The notes under the pieces were generated by a model that had not been told where the DNA came from, did not search any database, and saw only the letters and a list, made by a program, of their open reading frames with translations. A stretch of DNA of 22,085 nt from a virus. The position numbers and the translations under genes were made by a program. Shown here in pieces: positions 1 through 7,096 of this stretch. Positions within the stretch are counted from its first letter, which is position 1; the number at the start of each line of letters is the position of its first letter. The DNA lies in the IMG/VR virus record IMGVR_UViG_3300042521_001938, positions 1 through 22,085 of that record, one strand, 5' to 3'.

Positions 1-387
1 GCTTGCTCCAGAAAGTGTGACAGTCCCCGAGCCGTAAAAGGACAAGGTGTGAGCGACCGCTGTAACGGTGACTGATTGAGTCGATAGCGTTGCTGTATTC
101 AGTAGCAGATTCGTCCTCTGCTCCTCCGGCAGCAGGCCTAGGCTTTCGCCGGTCGTGGGGTTGTGGTCAAACCTCGGCACATCCACAGCTGCCGTCTGCA
201 GCGTTCCCGCACTGTCGATGTAGGTTGCGCTGCTGGCGCGAGTAAACGTAACTAAATTTAGACCAGTTGCAGAATCAATTAAACTTTTAGTAGACGCAAA
301 GTTTAAATCTAGAACAGCAGATTTAAAAGTATTTGAAACAAAACTGCCAACAGCGGCGCCACGTGCACTAGGAATTGCTAAAAACAT
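1..387 (-). CDS. Lectin-like tail fibre/virion protein, C-terminus cut by window edge
   Basis: The frame opens at ATG 387-385 (MFLAIPSARGAAVG...) and stays open to base 1, giving 129 residues with the C-terminus missing. From about residue 50 it shows a pattern common in phage tail and fibre proteins: 'VTFTRASSATYID', then 'VPRFDHNP', then 'EEQRTNLLLNT'. In that family this segment precedes a carbohydrate-binding beta-sandwich, so a receptor-binding role on the tail is inferred. The first ~49 codons are AT-rich while the rest is clearly GC-richer, suggesting a swapped module. It is last in the visible run of minus-strand fibre genes and starts 5 nt after the stop of the upstream gene at 393. 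The family is reasonably sure; the exact role is not. Confidence 0.75.
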   Translation of the reverse strand, partial: MFLAIPSARGAAVGSFVSNTFKSAVLDLNFASTKSLIDSATGLNLVTFTRASSATYIDSAGTLQTAAVDVPRFDHNPTTGESLGLLPEEQRTNLLLNTATLSTQSVTVTAVAHTLSFYGSGTVTLSGAS

Positions 388-392
388 ATTTA

Positions 393-797
393 TCAGGAAG
401 TGGTATCACCAGCAAACAAGTACTCGTTTGCAACAACGCTAATTAACGATGAAACAGAATATTGCCCGCTAGTTTTATTTGCACTGGACCTTAAACGCAA
501 AGTGACGCCTGCACCAGCAGAAACCGCAACCTGACCTGTACCGTACTGAACAACGCTGCAGTTAAATCCAACGCCTAATCCACTTGGGATTGTTAAAGTA
601 ACTGCGGAACCGTTTGTAAAAACAATGACTTTACCGTTATCTGTTGTCTTTAAAGTATACGTTGTACCTGATTGAGTGTTAATAGCTTGCGCTGTAAACT
701 GATAGTTATCAGCAAAAATGCCAGGAACATCAACATAGGAATTAAAAACCATTATCCCGTTGCTTGGGTTAAGTGAAACGTATCCAGAGATGTCCAT
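393..797 (-). CDS. Small virion/fibre-associated protein (hypothetical)
   Basis: 134 residues starting at ATG 797. The sequence is rich in Ser, Thr, Val and Gly with alternating hydrophobic residues, as in all-beta virion proteins. The segment 'TTYTLKTTDNGKVIVFTNG' followed by 'VTLTIPSGLGVGF' resembles short beta-rich modules found in phage tail fibres and virion-associated proteins. No signal peptide or membrane segment is seen. It lies between the 974-residue virion protein and the partial lectin-type fibre, same strand, with short gaps, which supports a tail-tip or fibre role. The function is inferred from context only. Confidence 0.7.
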   Translation of the reverse strand: MDISGYVSLNPSNGIMVFNSYVDVPGIFADNYQFTAQAINTQSGTTYTLKTTDNGKVIVFTNGSAVTLTIPSGLGVGFNCSVVQYGTGQVAVSAGAGVTLRLRSSANKTSGQYSVSSLISVVANEYLFAGDTTS

Positions 798-836
798 AGT
801 AAATTTTTATCTTGAGTCAATTTTAAAGCAAGATAA

Positions 837-3761
837 TCAAGCTTGTGCTTCTGTCCAGGACATACGCGCCTGGATGGAGTTAGTAGCAACTGAACTTACA
901 TTTGTTACCCTAACGGTAACCACATCTGGACCATCAGGATAAAGATTCGCAACAGTAGTAGGAACGTTAGCGTTTACGCCACCGCCAAGAATACTTGTAC
1001 CTAAATCACGAACAAGAGTAAGTTCCTGTTGAACAACGGATGGAGTGTATACAAAGAATGAGAAGATGCTTTCACCGCCCGTCACAGTTGTGCCAGCTGA
1101 ATGGTAGGAGACCTGTGCCAGGCTAGAGCCGCCAGCTGCCGAAAAAGTTCCGGAGCTTACCCGACCATTGAGGATGAGTTCAACGCGGAAGATAGCAGCG
1201 GTCCCAGTAGCAGCGATGTCCATCTGGCGCAAAGTCAGCTGCATACGATTAATCAGGTCTCTTGCACCAAGAGCACCGATCAAACCAGAGTCAACGCTTG
1301 GTGCCAGGCGAACACTCATTAGAGCAACAGTACCGCTTGCAGCAATGTTAGTCAAGGCTGTTGTCATGCCAGCCTGGAATACGAATGATTTGTCGTCGTC
1401 GTAACGACCATCCATGATTACAGCGGAGCCCCAGTGCGAAAGCGTAGAAGCAAATTGCGCGGGGAAGGATGCAACCTGTACTGGTGCAGTTGCACTATAT
1501 GTAAAAGTTTGAGCTGTAGCTGCGCCGCCACCGCTGCTTAAACCACCAGAACCACTGATGTTTGTAACAGCCCTGGTCAAACCAGTAAACGTTGTTGCTG
1601 TCTTGCTGTTGTAACGGATGTATTCAATTGCAGCACCTGTATTACCCGGCGCAGTAACAATTACAACACCTGACTGCGGAAAGTTAGCGGTGCTTGCAAC
1701 TGTAAGCGTGCTGAGTTCTGTGTTAGAAAGAGTTGCAGCTAACGTCGTAAAAAGCGGAATAGTATTGCACTCATAACGAGAGCACATGTTGCCGGAACGC
1801 ATGTAAGCTTCCGTATTACGGTTGCTGTTAGAAATGCGGTGACAATAAATGACCTCACCGTTTTGATCTTTAAAGCCGAAGCGAATTGCGCCAGCACCGT
1901 ACCAGGAGTAATCGATATACATCATCTGCATCTTTGTAAGATCCAGATTGAATCCGGCGCTTCCAGTGCCGTTGCAACGATCAAGATTCCACTGAGATTG
2001 CGAATATCTTTCATCAATACGCTTACTGGCAATACAGTTTGAAACGTTTGTAGCAGAACGGTATTCAGGATAAATAACCATTGAAGTATTACTGCTAATC
2101 GATTGGACCAAATAGGTCATGCCTCGAATAACAACGTAATCACCAGGAACTAACTGCTGTGCAAATTGAGTATTTGTACCGGTTACAGAACCAGAACCGG
2201 AGTTTACTGCCAGAGTTCCAGAAAGCTGTTTCGTACTGCTCCGTTTAACGGCGTACAAGGTTTGTCCATCAAACTCAAAAAAGAATCCGTTTTGTTCATC
2301 AAAAAGACCAATACGACTGCGAGCGCCGTACCAACCAGAAGGCGAAACAATGATAGCAGAACCTGTAGCTGTAGCAGCACTAGGAGTAGATGCTGCAGTG
2401 TAAGTAAAACTCAAGTCAGTTGGAACAGTTTGGACAAGAAACGTTCCGTTGTAAGCAGTTTCATTGCAACCAGTAACCACAACATAGGGTCCACCTGGGA
2501 CTGGATAGAGAGTTGATGTTGAGCCAGCAGCTGCAGTAATAGTTCCAGTTGGTGCGCTTCTTACATCAAACTGGAACACAGTCGGACTAAGAACAGCTTT
2601 AACTGTCCAATTGCCATTAGGAGGGTTTGTAGTCGCTGTTGTACCTGTCACAAAAACAGGGTCACCAACAGCAAAACCGTGCGGGTTTGTCGTTGTGCAG
2701 TTGATTGTTAAACTGTTGTTGATGAATTGTGAATAGGTAAACGCCAGGCCTGCACCAGCGTTAACAGCAATGCCAGTGTCAGAGACGTAAGACGGGTTTA
2801 AGTTGTGTGGGAATTTAAGGTTGACAGTGACAGTAGCGCCAGAAGAAGTAATCGAATCTACGTTAAATTCTGGTTTTACGCATGTACCAGTACTGAATTG
2901 AATGCCTTTACCGGACTGGTAACGGAAATAACGACGCGTTTGGCGAATCAGTTGGTTACCTGAATAAGGATAGCCAGCAGTAAAAGCAACGCCACCATCA
3001 AACGAACGATGGATAATGCTTCCGTACGGACGAGGATAAAGGTTGGTAGAACCTGCAGTGTTATTGATTGTGCCTGTTGGAGCGTTGATTACTGCAAAAG
3101 TAAACGTATTAGATGTTGGAGTAGTACGTACAACCCACGAACCGTTAGGTGGGTTTGTTGTTGCAGTAGTGCCAACAACATAAACGGCATCACCGATGCT
3201 TAAGCCGTGGGCATTTGTTGTTGTACAGGTAATAGTTGTAGTCGAAAAAGTAAATGCAGTTGTACCTGTTAACGGAATACCCGAGCCCGTATAAAAGTTA
3301 CCGCTGAAAATATACGTTTTTGTTGCGTCAAAAATTGAACCAGCACCAATTGTATTAGTTGCTACATACGTAAAGTTCACACCAGCGCTGACAGTGTTTA
3401 CTAGGAACCAACCGTCAGCCAAAGGATTGGTCGTACTCTGGACGTAAATAGGCGTACCGACTGCGGGAGGCGTGGTCGTCAGAACAGTGACAACGCGTGT
3501 GCCAGCGCCGGATACACCTGTAATGGTTAACGGTGTAGTAACGTCATAGAATGCACTGGGCCGGTTACTTAACAGGTTCAGCGATTCCCACTTAGTTGAC
3601 TGAGTGCTGTATTCAAAGTCAGTATCGATCAGTGCCTGCGGCGTAGAAACACGCAGTTTGCCCACAGGGTCCTGCAGAGTTTCACTGGGGGCAATCGGAA
3701 CGGGATTATAGAAACGATCAGTCCCGTCCGGGAACATGTGCTGAAAAGATGTAGCAGGCAC
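837..3761 (-). CDS. Large repeat-containing virion structural protein
   Basis: 974 residues from a GTG start at 3761 (MPATSFQHMFPDGTDRFYNP). The N-terminus, with 'SKLR/GKLRVSTPQALIDTDFEY' and 'WESLNLLSNRPSAFYD' style motifs, is a type I recognise from large cyanophage virion proteins; this is memory, not a search. Between about residues 80 and 470 there are several beta-hairpin repeats with a 'HGLSIGDAVYVVGTTATT' type core followed by 'NGSWVV' and 'NTFTF'. These resemble the FCCH-like repeats described in phage tail proteins. The C-terminal half is Ser/Thr/Ala-rich and predicted beta. There are no enzyme motifs. Its size, repeats and place downstream of the tail genes point to a tail, baseplate or fibre-base component. 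Confidence 0.85.
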   Translation of the reverse strand: MPATSFQHMFPDGTDRFYNPVPIAPSETLQDPVGKLRVSTPQALIDTDFEYSTQSTKWESLNLLSNRPSAFYDVTTPLTITGVSGAGTRVVTVLTTTPPAVGTPIYVQSTTNPLADGWFLVNTVSAGVNFTYVATNTIGAGSIFDATKTYIFSGNFYTGSGIPLTGTTAFTFSTTTITCTTTNAHGLSIGDAVYVVGTTATTNPPNGSWVVRTTPTSNTFTFAVINAPTGTINNTAGSTNLYPRPYGSIIHRSFDGGVAFTAGYPYSGNQLIRQTRRYFRYQSGKGIQFSTGTCVKPEFNVDSITSSGATVTVNLKFPHNLNPSYVSDTGIAVNAGAGLAFTYSQFINNSLTINCTTTNPHGFAVGDPVFVTGTTATTNPPNGNWTVKAVLSPTVFQFDVRSAPTGTITAAAGSTSTLYPVPGGPYVVVTGCNETAYNGTFLVQTVPTDLSFTYTAASTPSAATATGSAIIVSPSGWYGARSRIGLFDEQNGFFFEFDGQTLYAVKRSSTKQLSGTLAVNSGSGSVTGTNTQFAQQLVPGDYVVIRGMTYLVQSISSNTSMVIYPEYRSATNVSNCIASKRIDERYSQSQWNLDRCNGTGSAGFNLDLTKMQMMYIDYSWYGAGAIRFGFKDQNGEVIYCHRISNSNRNTEAYMRSGNMCSRYECNTIPLFTTLAATLSNTELSTLTVASTANFPQSGVVIVTAPGNTGAAIEYIRYNSKTATTFTGLTRAVTNISGSGGLSSGGGAATAQTFTYSATAPVQVASFPAQFASTLSHWGSAVIMDGRYDDDKSFVFQAGMTTALTNIAASGTVALMSVRLAPSVDSGLIGALGARDLINRMQLTLRQMDIAATGTAAIFRVELILNGRVSSGTFSAAGGSSLAQVSYHSAGTTVTGGESIFSFFVYTPSVVQQELTLVRDLGTSILGGGVNANVPTTVANLYPDGPDVVTVRVTNVSSVATNSIQARMSWTEAQA
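2518..2725 (-). repeat. Diverged repeat copy A within the 974-aa virion gene
   Basis: This ~200-bp stretch encodes 'HGFAVGDPVFVTGTTATT', 'NPPNGNWTVK' and 'APTGTITAAAGST'. It matches copy B at 3040-3245 in order and spacing, at both protein and DNA level (for example the 'aggagggtttgtagt' and 'aggtgggtttgttgt' segments). It is an internal duplication that has since diverged. Confidence 0.7.
3040..3245 (-). repeat. Diverged repeat copy B within the 974-aa virion gene
   Basis: This copy encodes 'HGLSIGDAVYVVGTTATT', 'NPPNGSWVVR' and 'APTGTINNTAGST', the counterpart of copy A at 2518-2725. The two copies are separated by about 315 bp of non-matching coding sequence. They are repeated protein domains and not a mobile element. 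Confidence 0.7.
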
Positions 3762-3824
3762 TGGCTTACTATTAATCTAGGCTGTTTAAATTCTAGCAGC
3801 GTTGTCAATTAAGCAGAAATTCTT

Positions 3825-4280
3825 TTAGCAACCAAGGTTAGATTTAAGCAGCCATTGGAATTTTTTGTGCGCACGCGCCCGCTCTACTGCCAAATCAAGA
3901 GTTAGGTCATCGCCAATAGCACCAGCTTGCTTTGCAATTTCAGCAAATTTATCTGCTAACAGATCAGAGTTTGCTGCCAGTGTGCCGATCAAACCTTCCT
4001 GATCAAAGCAGTCGTCTGGAACAGCAGGAAGTGTGGAATAGTTGAGGTCTTCAACTGTTTTAGGAGCAGCAATATCCAAAGAACGAAGATGCTCAGCGAT
4101 TGCATCAAGGCCATCTTGAAGCTCTTCATACATTGACTCCGTCAGTTTATGGATTGAGTAGAACTTACAGCCGATTAAATTCCAGTGCACAATATACGTC
4201 TGATTAAGCAAGTAAGACGTATCACGCAATGCTTGCACCAATGCAATGTAGCAACCTGTTTTTTTGTCTGTTTTAGCCAT
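3825..4280 (-). CDS. dps: Dps-like miniferritin (DNA/iron protection protein)
   Basis: 151 residues from ATG 4280. An in-frame ATG 12 nt upstream overlaps the previous stop; I prefer 4280 because GGTGA precedes it by 5 nt. The core 'YIVHWNLIGCKFYSIHKL' followed by 'YEELQDGLDAIAEHLRSL' is the Dps signature. The inter-subunit ferroxidase ligands all line up: His32, His44, Asp59 and Glu63, with spacings 12-15-4 as in E. coli Dps (H51, H63, D78, E82). Length is normal for the family, and the end keeps the 'EkfqWLLks'-type final helix. Known Dps proteins form 12-mers that oxidise Fe(II), using peroxide, and store iron; many also bind DNA. The N-terminus is short, so DNA binding is uncertain. The gene directly follows the Lys-rich gene at 4286 (stop-to-start gap of 5 nt), suggesting co-translation. 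A role in protecting DNA from oxidative damage during infection is inferred. Confidence 0.88.
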   Translation of the reverse strand: MAKTDKKTGCYIALVQALRDTSYLLNQTYIVHWNLIGCKFYSIHKLTESMYEELQDGLDAIAEHLRSLDIAAPKTVEDLNYSTLPAVPDDCFDQEGLIGTLAANSDLLADKFAEIAKQAGAIGDDLTLDLAVERARAHKKFQWLLKSNLGC

Positions 4281-4285
4281 AAGTG

Positions 4286-4585
4286 TCACCATTTTTCACG
4301 ATTAGCCCAATATGCAGCTGAACCTTTGCCTTTAGCAATGTTTTTAGCATGTCGAGCTTTAAAACTTGCACGTTTTTGTTTCATGCGTTCAGACTCACCT
4401 TCTTTAGGTTTGCCTGCTGTTTCTGCACCTTGCTCCCCAAACCGAATGATCTTTTCGCCGCCAGTGACATCTTTCCCGCACGCTTTAACAACATGAGATT
4501 TGGTGGGATGCCCTGGAGTGCGGACAGGTTTATTGCACTGCATGTGTGCTTTGGATAGCTTTTTTGCTTTAGCTCGATCAGACAT
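4286..4585 (-). CDS. Lys-rich small phage protein, DUF6321-like
   Basis: 99 residues from ATG 4585, which begins 2 nt after the stop of the upstream small gene (translational coupling). The sequence is strongly basic, with conserved-looking blocks: 'CNKPVRTPGHPTKSHVVKAC', 'EKIIRFGEQG', 'FKARHAKNIAKGK' and a C-terminal 'SAAYWANREKW'. I recognise this arrangement from many cyanophage and other phage genomes (the family I recall as DUF6321). The basic charge and Cys/His residues suggest nucleic-acid contact, but no function is established that I know of. It is followed at once by the Dps gene. Confidence 0.85.
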   Translation of the reverse strand: MSDRAKAKKLSKAHMQCNKPVRTPGHPTKSHVVKACGKDVTGGEKIIRFGEQGAETAGKPKEGESERMKQKRASFKARHAKNIAKGKGSAAYWANREKW

Positions 4586-4587
4586 TG

Positions 4588-4776
4588 TCAGACCTTGATT
4601 ACCCCACGGGCTACTTTGTCATTAACACTGTCAGGAACTTCACCCTTTGTTAACTGATCGAACCCAGACGGAATCCGTCCCTTCTGCAAGGAATCAATGC
4701 TGTCGATATAGTTAGCAAGAAAAACCGTTGAGTCGCGTTTAGCTTGCGATCCATCCGATGTAGGAATCACTGGCAA
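4588..4776 (-). CDS. Small hypothetical protein
   Basis: 62 residues ending in TGA at 4590-4588. The frame opens at TTG 4776 or GTG 4770; both lie inside the 3' end of the HNH gene, so the start is uncertain. The sequence, with 'VFLANYIDSIDSLQKGRIP', 'GFDQLTKGEVPDSVNDKVA' and a 'RGVIKV' end, is soluble, mixed charge, with no membrane segment. I do not recognise it. The tight spacing (2 nt) to the DUF6321-like gene supports its being translated. Confidence 0.55.
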   Translation of the reverse strand: MPVIPTSDGSQAKRDSTVFLANYIDSIDSLQKGRIPSGFDQLTKGEVPDSVNDKVARGVIKV

Positions 4777-5158
4777 TGTACGGAATAGCCGCGTCAGTTT
4801 GCGGTAGCTTTATGGAACAAGGTTTTTGCTCCATCCATTGCTTTAGTTTACCAAGCCTCTCCTCCGAGTAACAGGGATGGCTGTCTGTATACCAGACTTC
4901 AAGAAGAGTCGACGCTTTCGACTTGTTGCAGTTTGTACAACAACAAGCTAGGTTGTTTTTTACGTTATGACCACCTCTATGTTTTGGTAAGATATGGTCA
5001 ATCGTAGCCGTACCTTCGCTTAATTGTTTATCGCAGTAAGCACATTTCCATTGCCACTCTTCAAAGATGTGCTGTCTGAATTTTCGACGCGCAAGCTTAG
5101 GACTGAGAACAATAAGATTTGCTAAAAGGTCTTGCTCACAGTGGAACATGTCTGTCAT
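4739..5158 (-). CDS. Free-standing HNH endonuclease
   Basis: 139 residues if started at ATG 5158. It is a classic HNH (beta-beta-alpha metal) nuclease: a zinc pair CAYC (Cys39, Cys42), the catalytic 'TIDHILPKHRGG' with Asp54-His55, Asn67-Asn69 in 'VKNNLACC', and a second zinc pair in 'CCTNCNKSKAS'. Such proteins nick or cut DNA and often act as homing enzymes. The frame runs open through antisense tRNA-Leu sequence to 5272, but translating across a tRNA gene is unlikely. ATG 5227 is another possible start and would add a Cys-rich 'FCHGC' segment. Lying next to two tRNA genes is typical of phage mobile HNH genes. Its target is unknown. Confidence 0.85.
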   Translation of the reverse strand: MTDMFHCEQDLLANLIVLSPKLARRKFRQHIFEEWQWKCAYCDKQLSEGTATIDHILPKHRGGHNVKNNLACCCTNCNKSKASTLLEVWYTDSHPCYSEERLGKLKQWMEQKPCSIKLPQTDAAIPYIASDSYIGWIAS

Positions 5159-5219
5159 GCATCCATGACAAAACTGTATGGTGCATACACCTGCCTTTTG
5201 CGCTATGCTTTTGTCGCCA

Positions 5220-5303
5220 GGGAGCATGGCGGAATTGGTAGACGCAGCGGATTTAAAATCCGCAGGCGGCAACGCTGTGGGGGTTCAAGTCCCCCTGCTC
5301 CCA
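5220..5303 (+). tRNA. tRNA-Leu (anticodon TAA)
   Basis: The acceptor stem GGGAGCA (5220-5226) pairs with TGCTCCC (5296-5302), followed by discriminator A. The anticodon arm is GCGGA-TTTAAAA-TCCGC, giving anticodon TAA in a 7-nt loop. There is a long variable arm, as expected for class II tRNA-Leu, and a normal T-arm (GGGGGTTCAAGTCCCCC). CCA is not encoded. The gene has no intron and lies on the plus strand, opposite to the surrounding protein genes. It would read UUA (and possibly UUG) codons. Confidence 0.97.
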
Positions 5304-5305
5304 TT

Positions 5306-5378
5306 GCTGGATTAGCTCAGTGGTCAGAGCACTCGCCTTGTAAGCGAGGGGCCGTCAGTTCAAATCTGACATTCAGCT
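5306..5378 (+). tRNA. tRNA-Thr (anticodon TGT)
   Basis: The acceptor stem GCTGGAT (5306-5312) pairs with ATTCAGC (5371-5377) with one G-T wobble; the discriminator base is T. The anticodon arm is CTCGC-CTTGTAA-GCGAG, giving anticodon TGT. The D-loop (AGCTCAGTGGT) and T-loop (GTTCAAATC) are normal. CCA is not encoded. It follows tRNA-Leu after 2 nt and is presumably co-transcribed with it. Its last base overlaps the stop codon of the minus-strand gene at 5378. Confidence 0.97.
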
Positions 5379-5605
5379 TAATCAATCAAAGCGGAGATGT
5401 CGTTGCAATCTTCCGCTGGGTCATATTCAGCATCCTCTAGTAGCTTCAGTAAGAAGTAGTGGAGTTTGTCTGTAACCCAGCGTAAATCTTCATCGCTGAC
5501 ATTGCAAACGATGGCATTAAGACGAATTTCGCGGGAGGGTTCACGAATGTAATCAGCGATTAGCTCAAGCGCTCGATAACGACCTTTCGTAAACTCTCCC
5601 AACAC
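5378..5605 (-). CDS. Small acidic hypothetical protein
   Basis: 75 residues from GTG 5605, one base after the upstream TGA, so probably translationally coupled. Likely mostly helical ('YRALELIADYIREPSREIRL', 'LRWVTDKLHYFLLKLLEDAE') with an acidic end. There are no motifs I recognise and no membrane segment. It follows a coiled-coil gene and the endolysin, so a lysis-related role is possible but unsupported. Confidence 0.6.
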   Translation of the reverse strand: MLGEFTKGRYRALELIADYIREPSREIRLNAIVCNVSDEDLRWVTDKLHYFLLKLLEDAEYDPAEDCNDISALID

Positions 5606-5606
5606 C

Positions 5607-5810
5607 TCAAAGAACCTCGCTGATTGCTTCTGCTTCGTTCATTTTTTGTTCCTCTTTCTGGAAAATTTCCAGCAGCTCCAAAGCACCTTGAACTTTTAAG
5701 TACCCTTCTTTAAGAGCAAAAACATTAGTTTCGGCTTGGCGAATTTGGTTGGCAAGGTCAGCCAGTTGCTCTTTGAGCTTGGGACCCATTTCTTTGATGA
5801 TTGCTTCCAT
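5607..5810 (-). CDS. Small coiled-coil protein (hypothetical)
   Basis: 67 residues from ATG 5810, 4 nt after the endolysin stop. Nearly all of it is helix with heptad-like spacing ('LKEQLADLANQIRQAETNVF', 'YLKVQGALELLEIFQKEE'), suggesting a coiled coil. There is no signal peptide or transmembrane stretch, so it does not look like a spanin on its own. I recall similar short proteins in cyanophages without assigned function. Being immediately downstream of the endolysin makes a lysis accessory role conceivable. Confidence 0.7.
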   Translation of the reverse strand: MEAIIKEMGPKLKEQLADLANQIRQAETNVFALKEGYLKVQGALELLEIFQKEEQKMNEAEAISEVL

Positions 5811-5814
5811 GAGA

Positions 5815-7062
5815 TCAAAGTTTTTTAAAGTTTAACCAACACCAGCCACTTCCGCCACCCTCAACAAAAAACCTGGGGTCAGTGTTCTTGAAACTGTAAC
5901 GAACATTTTTTCCAGCTTCTGCGCCGGTCTTTGCCCAGCCTCCGTTAACGAGATCAAGCTCTCCATACGGGTCCTGTACCAGCCAGTATCCATCCCCATA
6001 TCCAGAAATAACCACGAAGTGACCACTACCAGAAGGATCAGATACAGCTCCATGATGAAGAATACCGGCAACAACAGGTTTGCCTTTGTCGATCTGATCT
6101 TTGACATCTTGCTCATCTGCTGTCTGCGTGAATTTAGCATCAACGTTTAATTCTTTCAAGGCACAGATATGTGGGTAACGCGCTGGACTATCACCGTACT
6201 TATTGACAATCTTTAAGTAATCTATATCGTCATTAATACCAGGCACGTCTAAGTACTTTAAGCACATAGCAATGCTGCTGGATTGGCATTGGCGCCAGCC
6301 TTGAGGACCGTTATCAACTTGATAAAAGTAAGGGAAGTTGCGCAGGTAACGAAGATCACCTGTAGTCGCATACGGCTTGACTTCTGTTGTTGTTACAAGT
6401 CCCTCCCAATGTTCATCAAACACCCACCACTTACCGAGGCCAAAGCCTAATTCAAGAAGCGTGTGTTTATCTTTTTTATCAAGAACCTTACAGTTTCGAA
6501 TTGTACGTTTTGCAACAACTGAAGACTTTTCATCATTGCTTAATTCCGATGAAGGAATAGGACGTTTTTTGAACCAGGTTTTTGTGTTGCTGGTAATCTC
6601 AACTGTTCCTGTTTTTAACTCGGGAGCAGCAGAACAAAAAACTTCAACTTCTTGAGTTCGTCTACGACTCAAACCTTCTAAAATTTTTCCATCTCCTTTG
6701 TTCCAGCGGGGCAGCTCTTCTTTGGCTACTGTGTTTGGGTCTTCTCCAGCATTTAGGCGCTTAAGTAGAGTGGATTGACCAAGGGCACCGGCCCCGACGT
6801 TAAAACAAAAAGAAACAAGAGCATCAAACTGATGCTGATTAATCGGCACCTTAACAAGGTTCTCTACTGCTTTTTCTGTGCTGGCAAGATCAGCCTTCAA
6901 TAAAATTTCTGCATGCGCCGACGTAATCTGCGTATTTGGTTTAACGTCTGGACCTGTGTGACCGTAACCTACAGTCCAAATCCCTACGGCATCTTTATAG
7001 GAGACGCAACGTAAACCTTCAAAAGCTTTAATTAGTTCGATTCCAGCTTTAGATGTTTTCAT
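5815..7062 (-). CDS. Two-domain endolysin: GH24 lysozyme + C39-like cysteine peptidase
   Basis: 415 residues from ATG 7062; an upstream in-frame TTG at 7074 is less likely. Residues 1 to ~145 are a T4/P22-type muramidase: Glu15 in 'AFEGLRC', Asp24 in 'YKDAVGIWTVGYGH' and Thr30 give the family's E-8-D-5-T spacing. A middle segment (~155-225) may be a wall-binding SH3-like domain. Residues ~240-415 look like a Peptidase_C39_2 domain: Cys259 in 'GWRQCQSSSIAM', His348 in 'GHFVVISGYGDGYWLVQDPY' and Asp364. The enzyme would cut both glycan strands and, by inference, peptide cross-links of host peptidoglycan. There is no signal peptide, so it needs a holin. It lies directly downstream of the tail fibre gene. 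Confidence 0.9.
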   Translation of the reverse strand: MKTSKAGIELIKAFEGLRCVSYKDAVGIWTVGYGHTGPDVKPNTQITSAHAEILLKADLASTEKAVENLVKVPINQHQFDALVSFCFNVGAGALGQSTLLKRLNAGEDPNTVAKEELPRWNKGDGKILEGLSRRRTQEVEVFCSAAPELKTGTVEITSNTKTWFKKRPIPSSELSNDEKSSVVAKRTIRNCKVLDKKDKHTLLELGFGLGKWWVFDEHWEGLVTTTEVKPYATTGDLRYLRNFPYFYQVDNGPQGWRQCQSSSIAMCLKYLDVPGINDDIDYLKIVNKYGDSPARYPHICALKELNVDAKFTQTADEQDVKDQIDKGKPVVAGILHHGAVSDPSGSGHFVVISGYGDGYWLVQDPYGELDLVNGGWAKTGAEAGKNVRYSFKNTDPRFFVEGGGSGWCWLNFKKL

Positions 7063-7096
7063 TAACGCAGTCAACTCAACTTACATCTTAATTGAT

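Noticed and set aside
3762-3824. TTGACA on the minus strand near 3805 as a promoter
   Set aside because: No -10 box at 16-18 bp; the nearest TAGAAT is only 7 bp away.
5159-5272. N-terminal extension of the HNH protein
   Set aside because: Most of it is antisense of tRNA-Leu; only the short part after 5227 remains possible.
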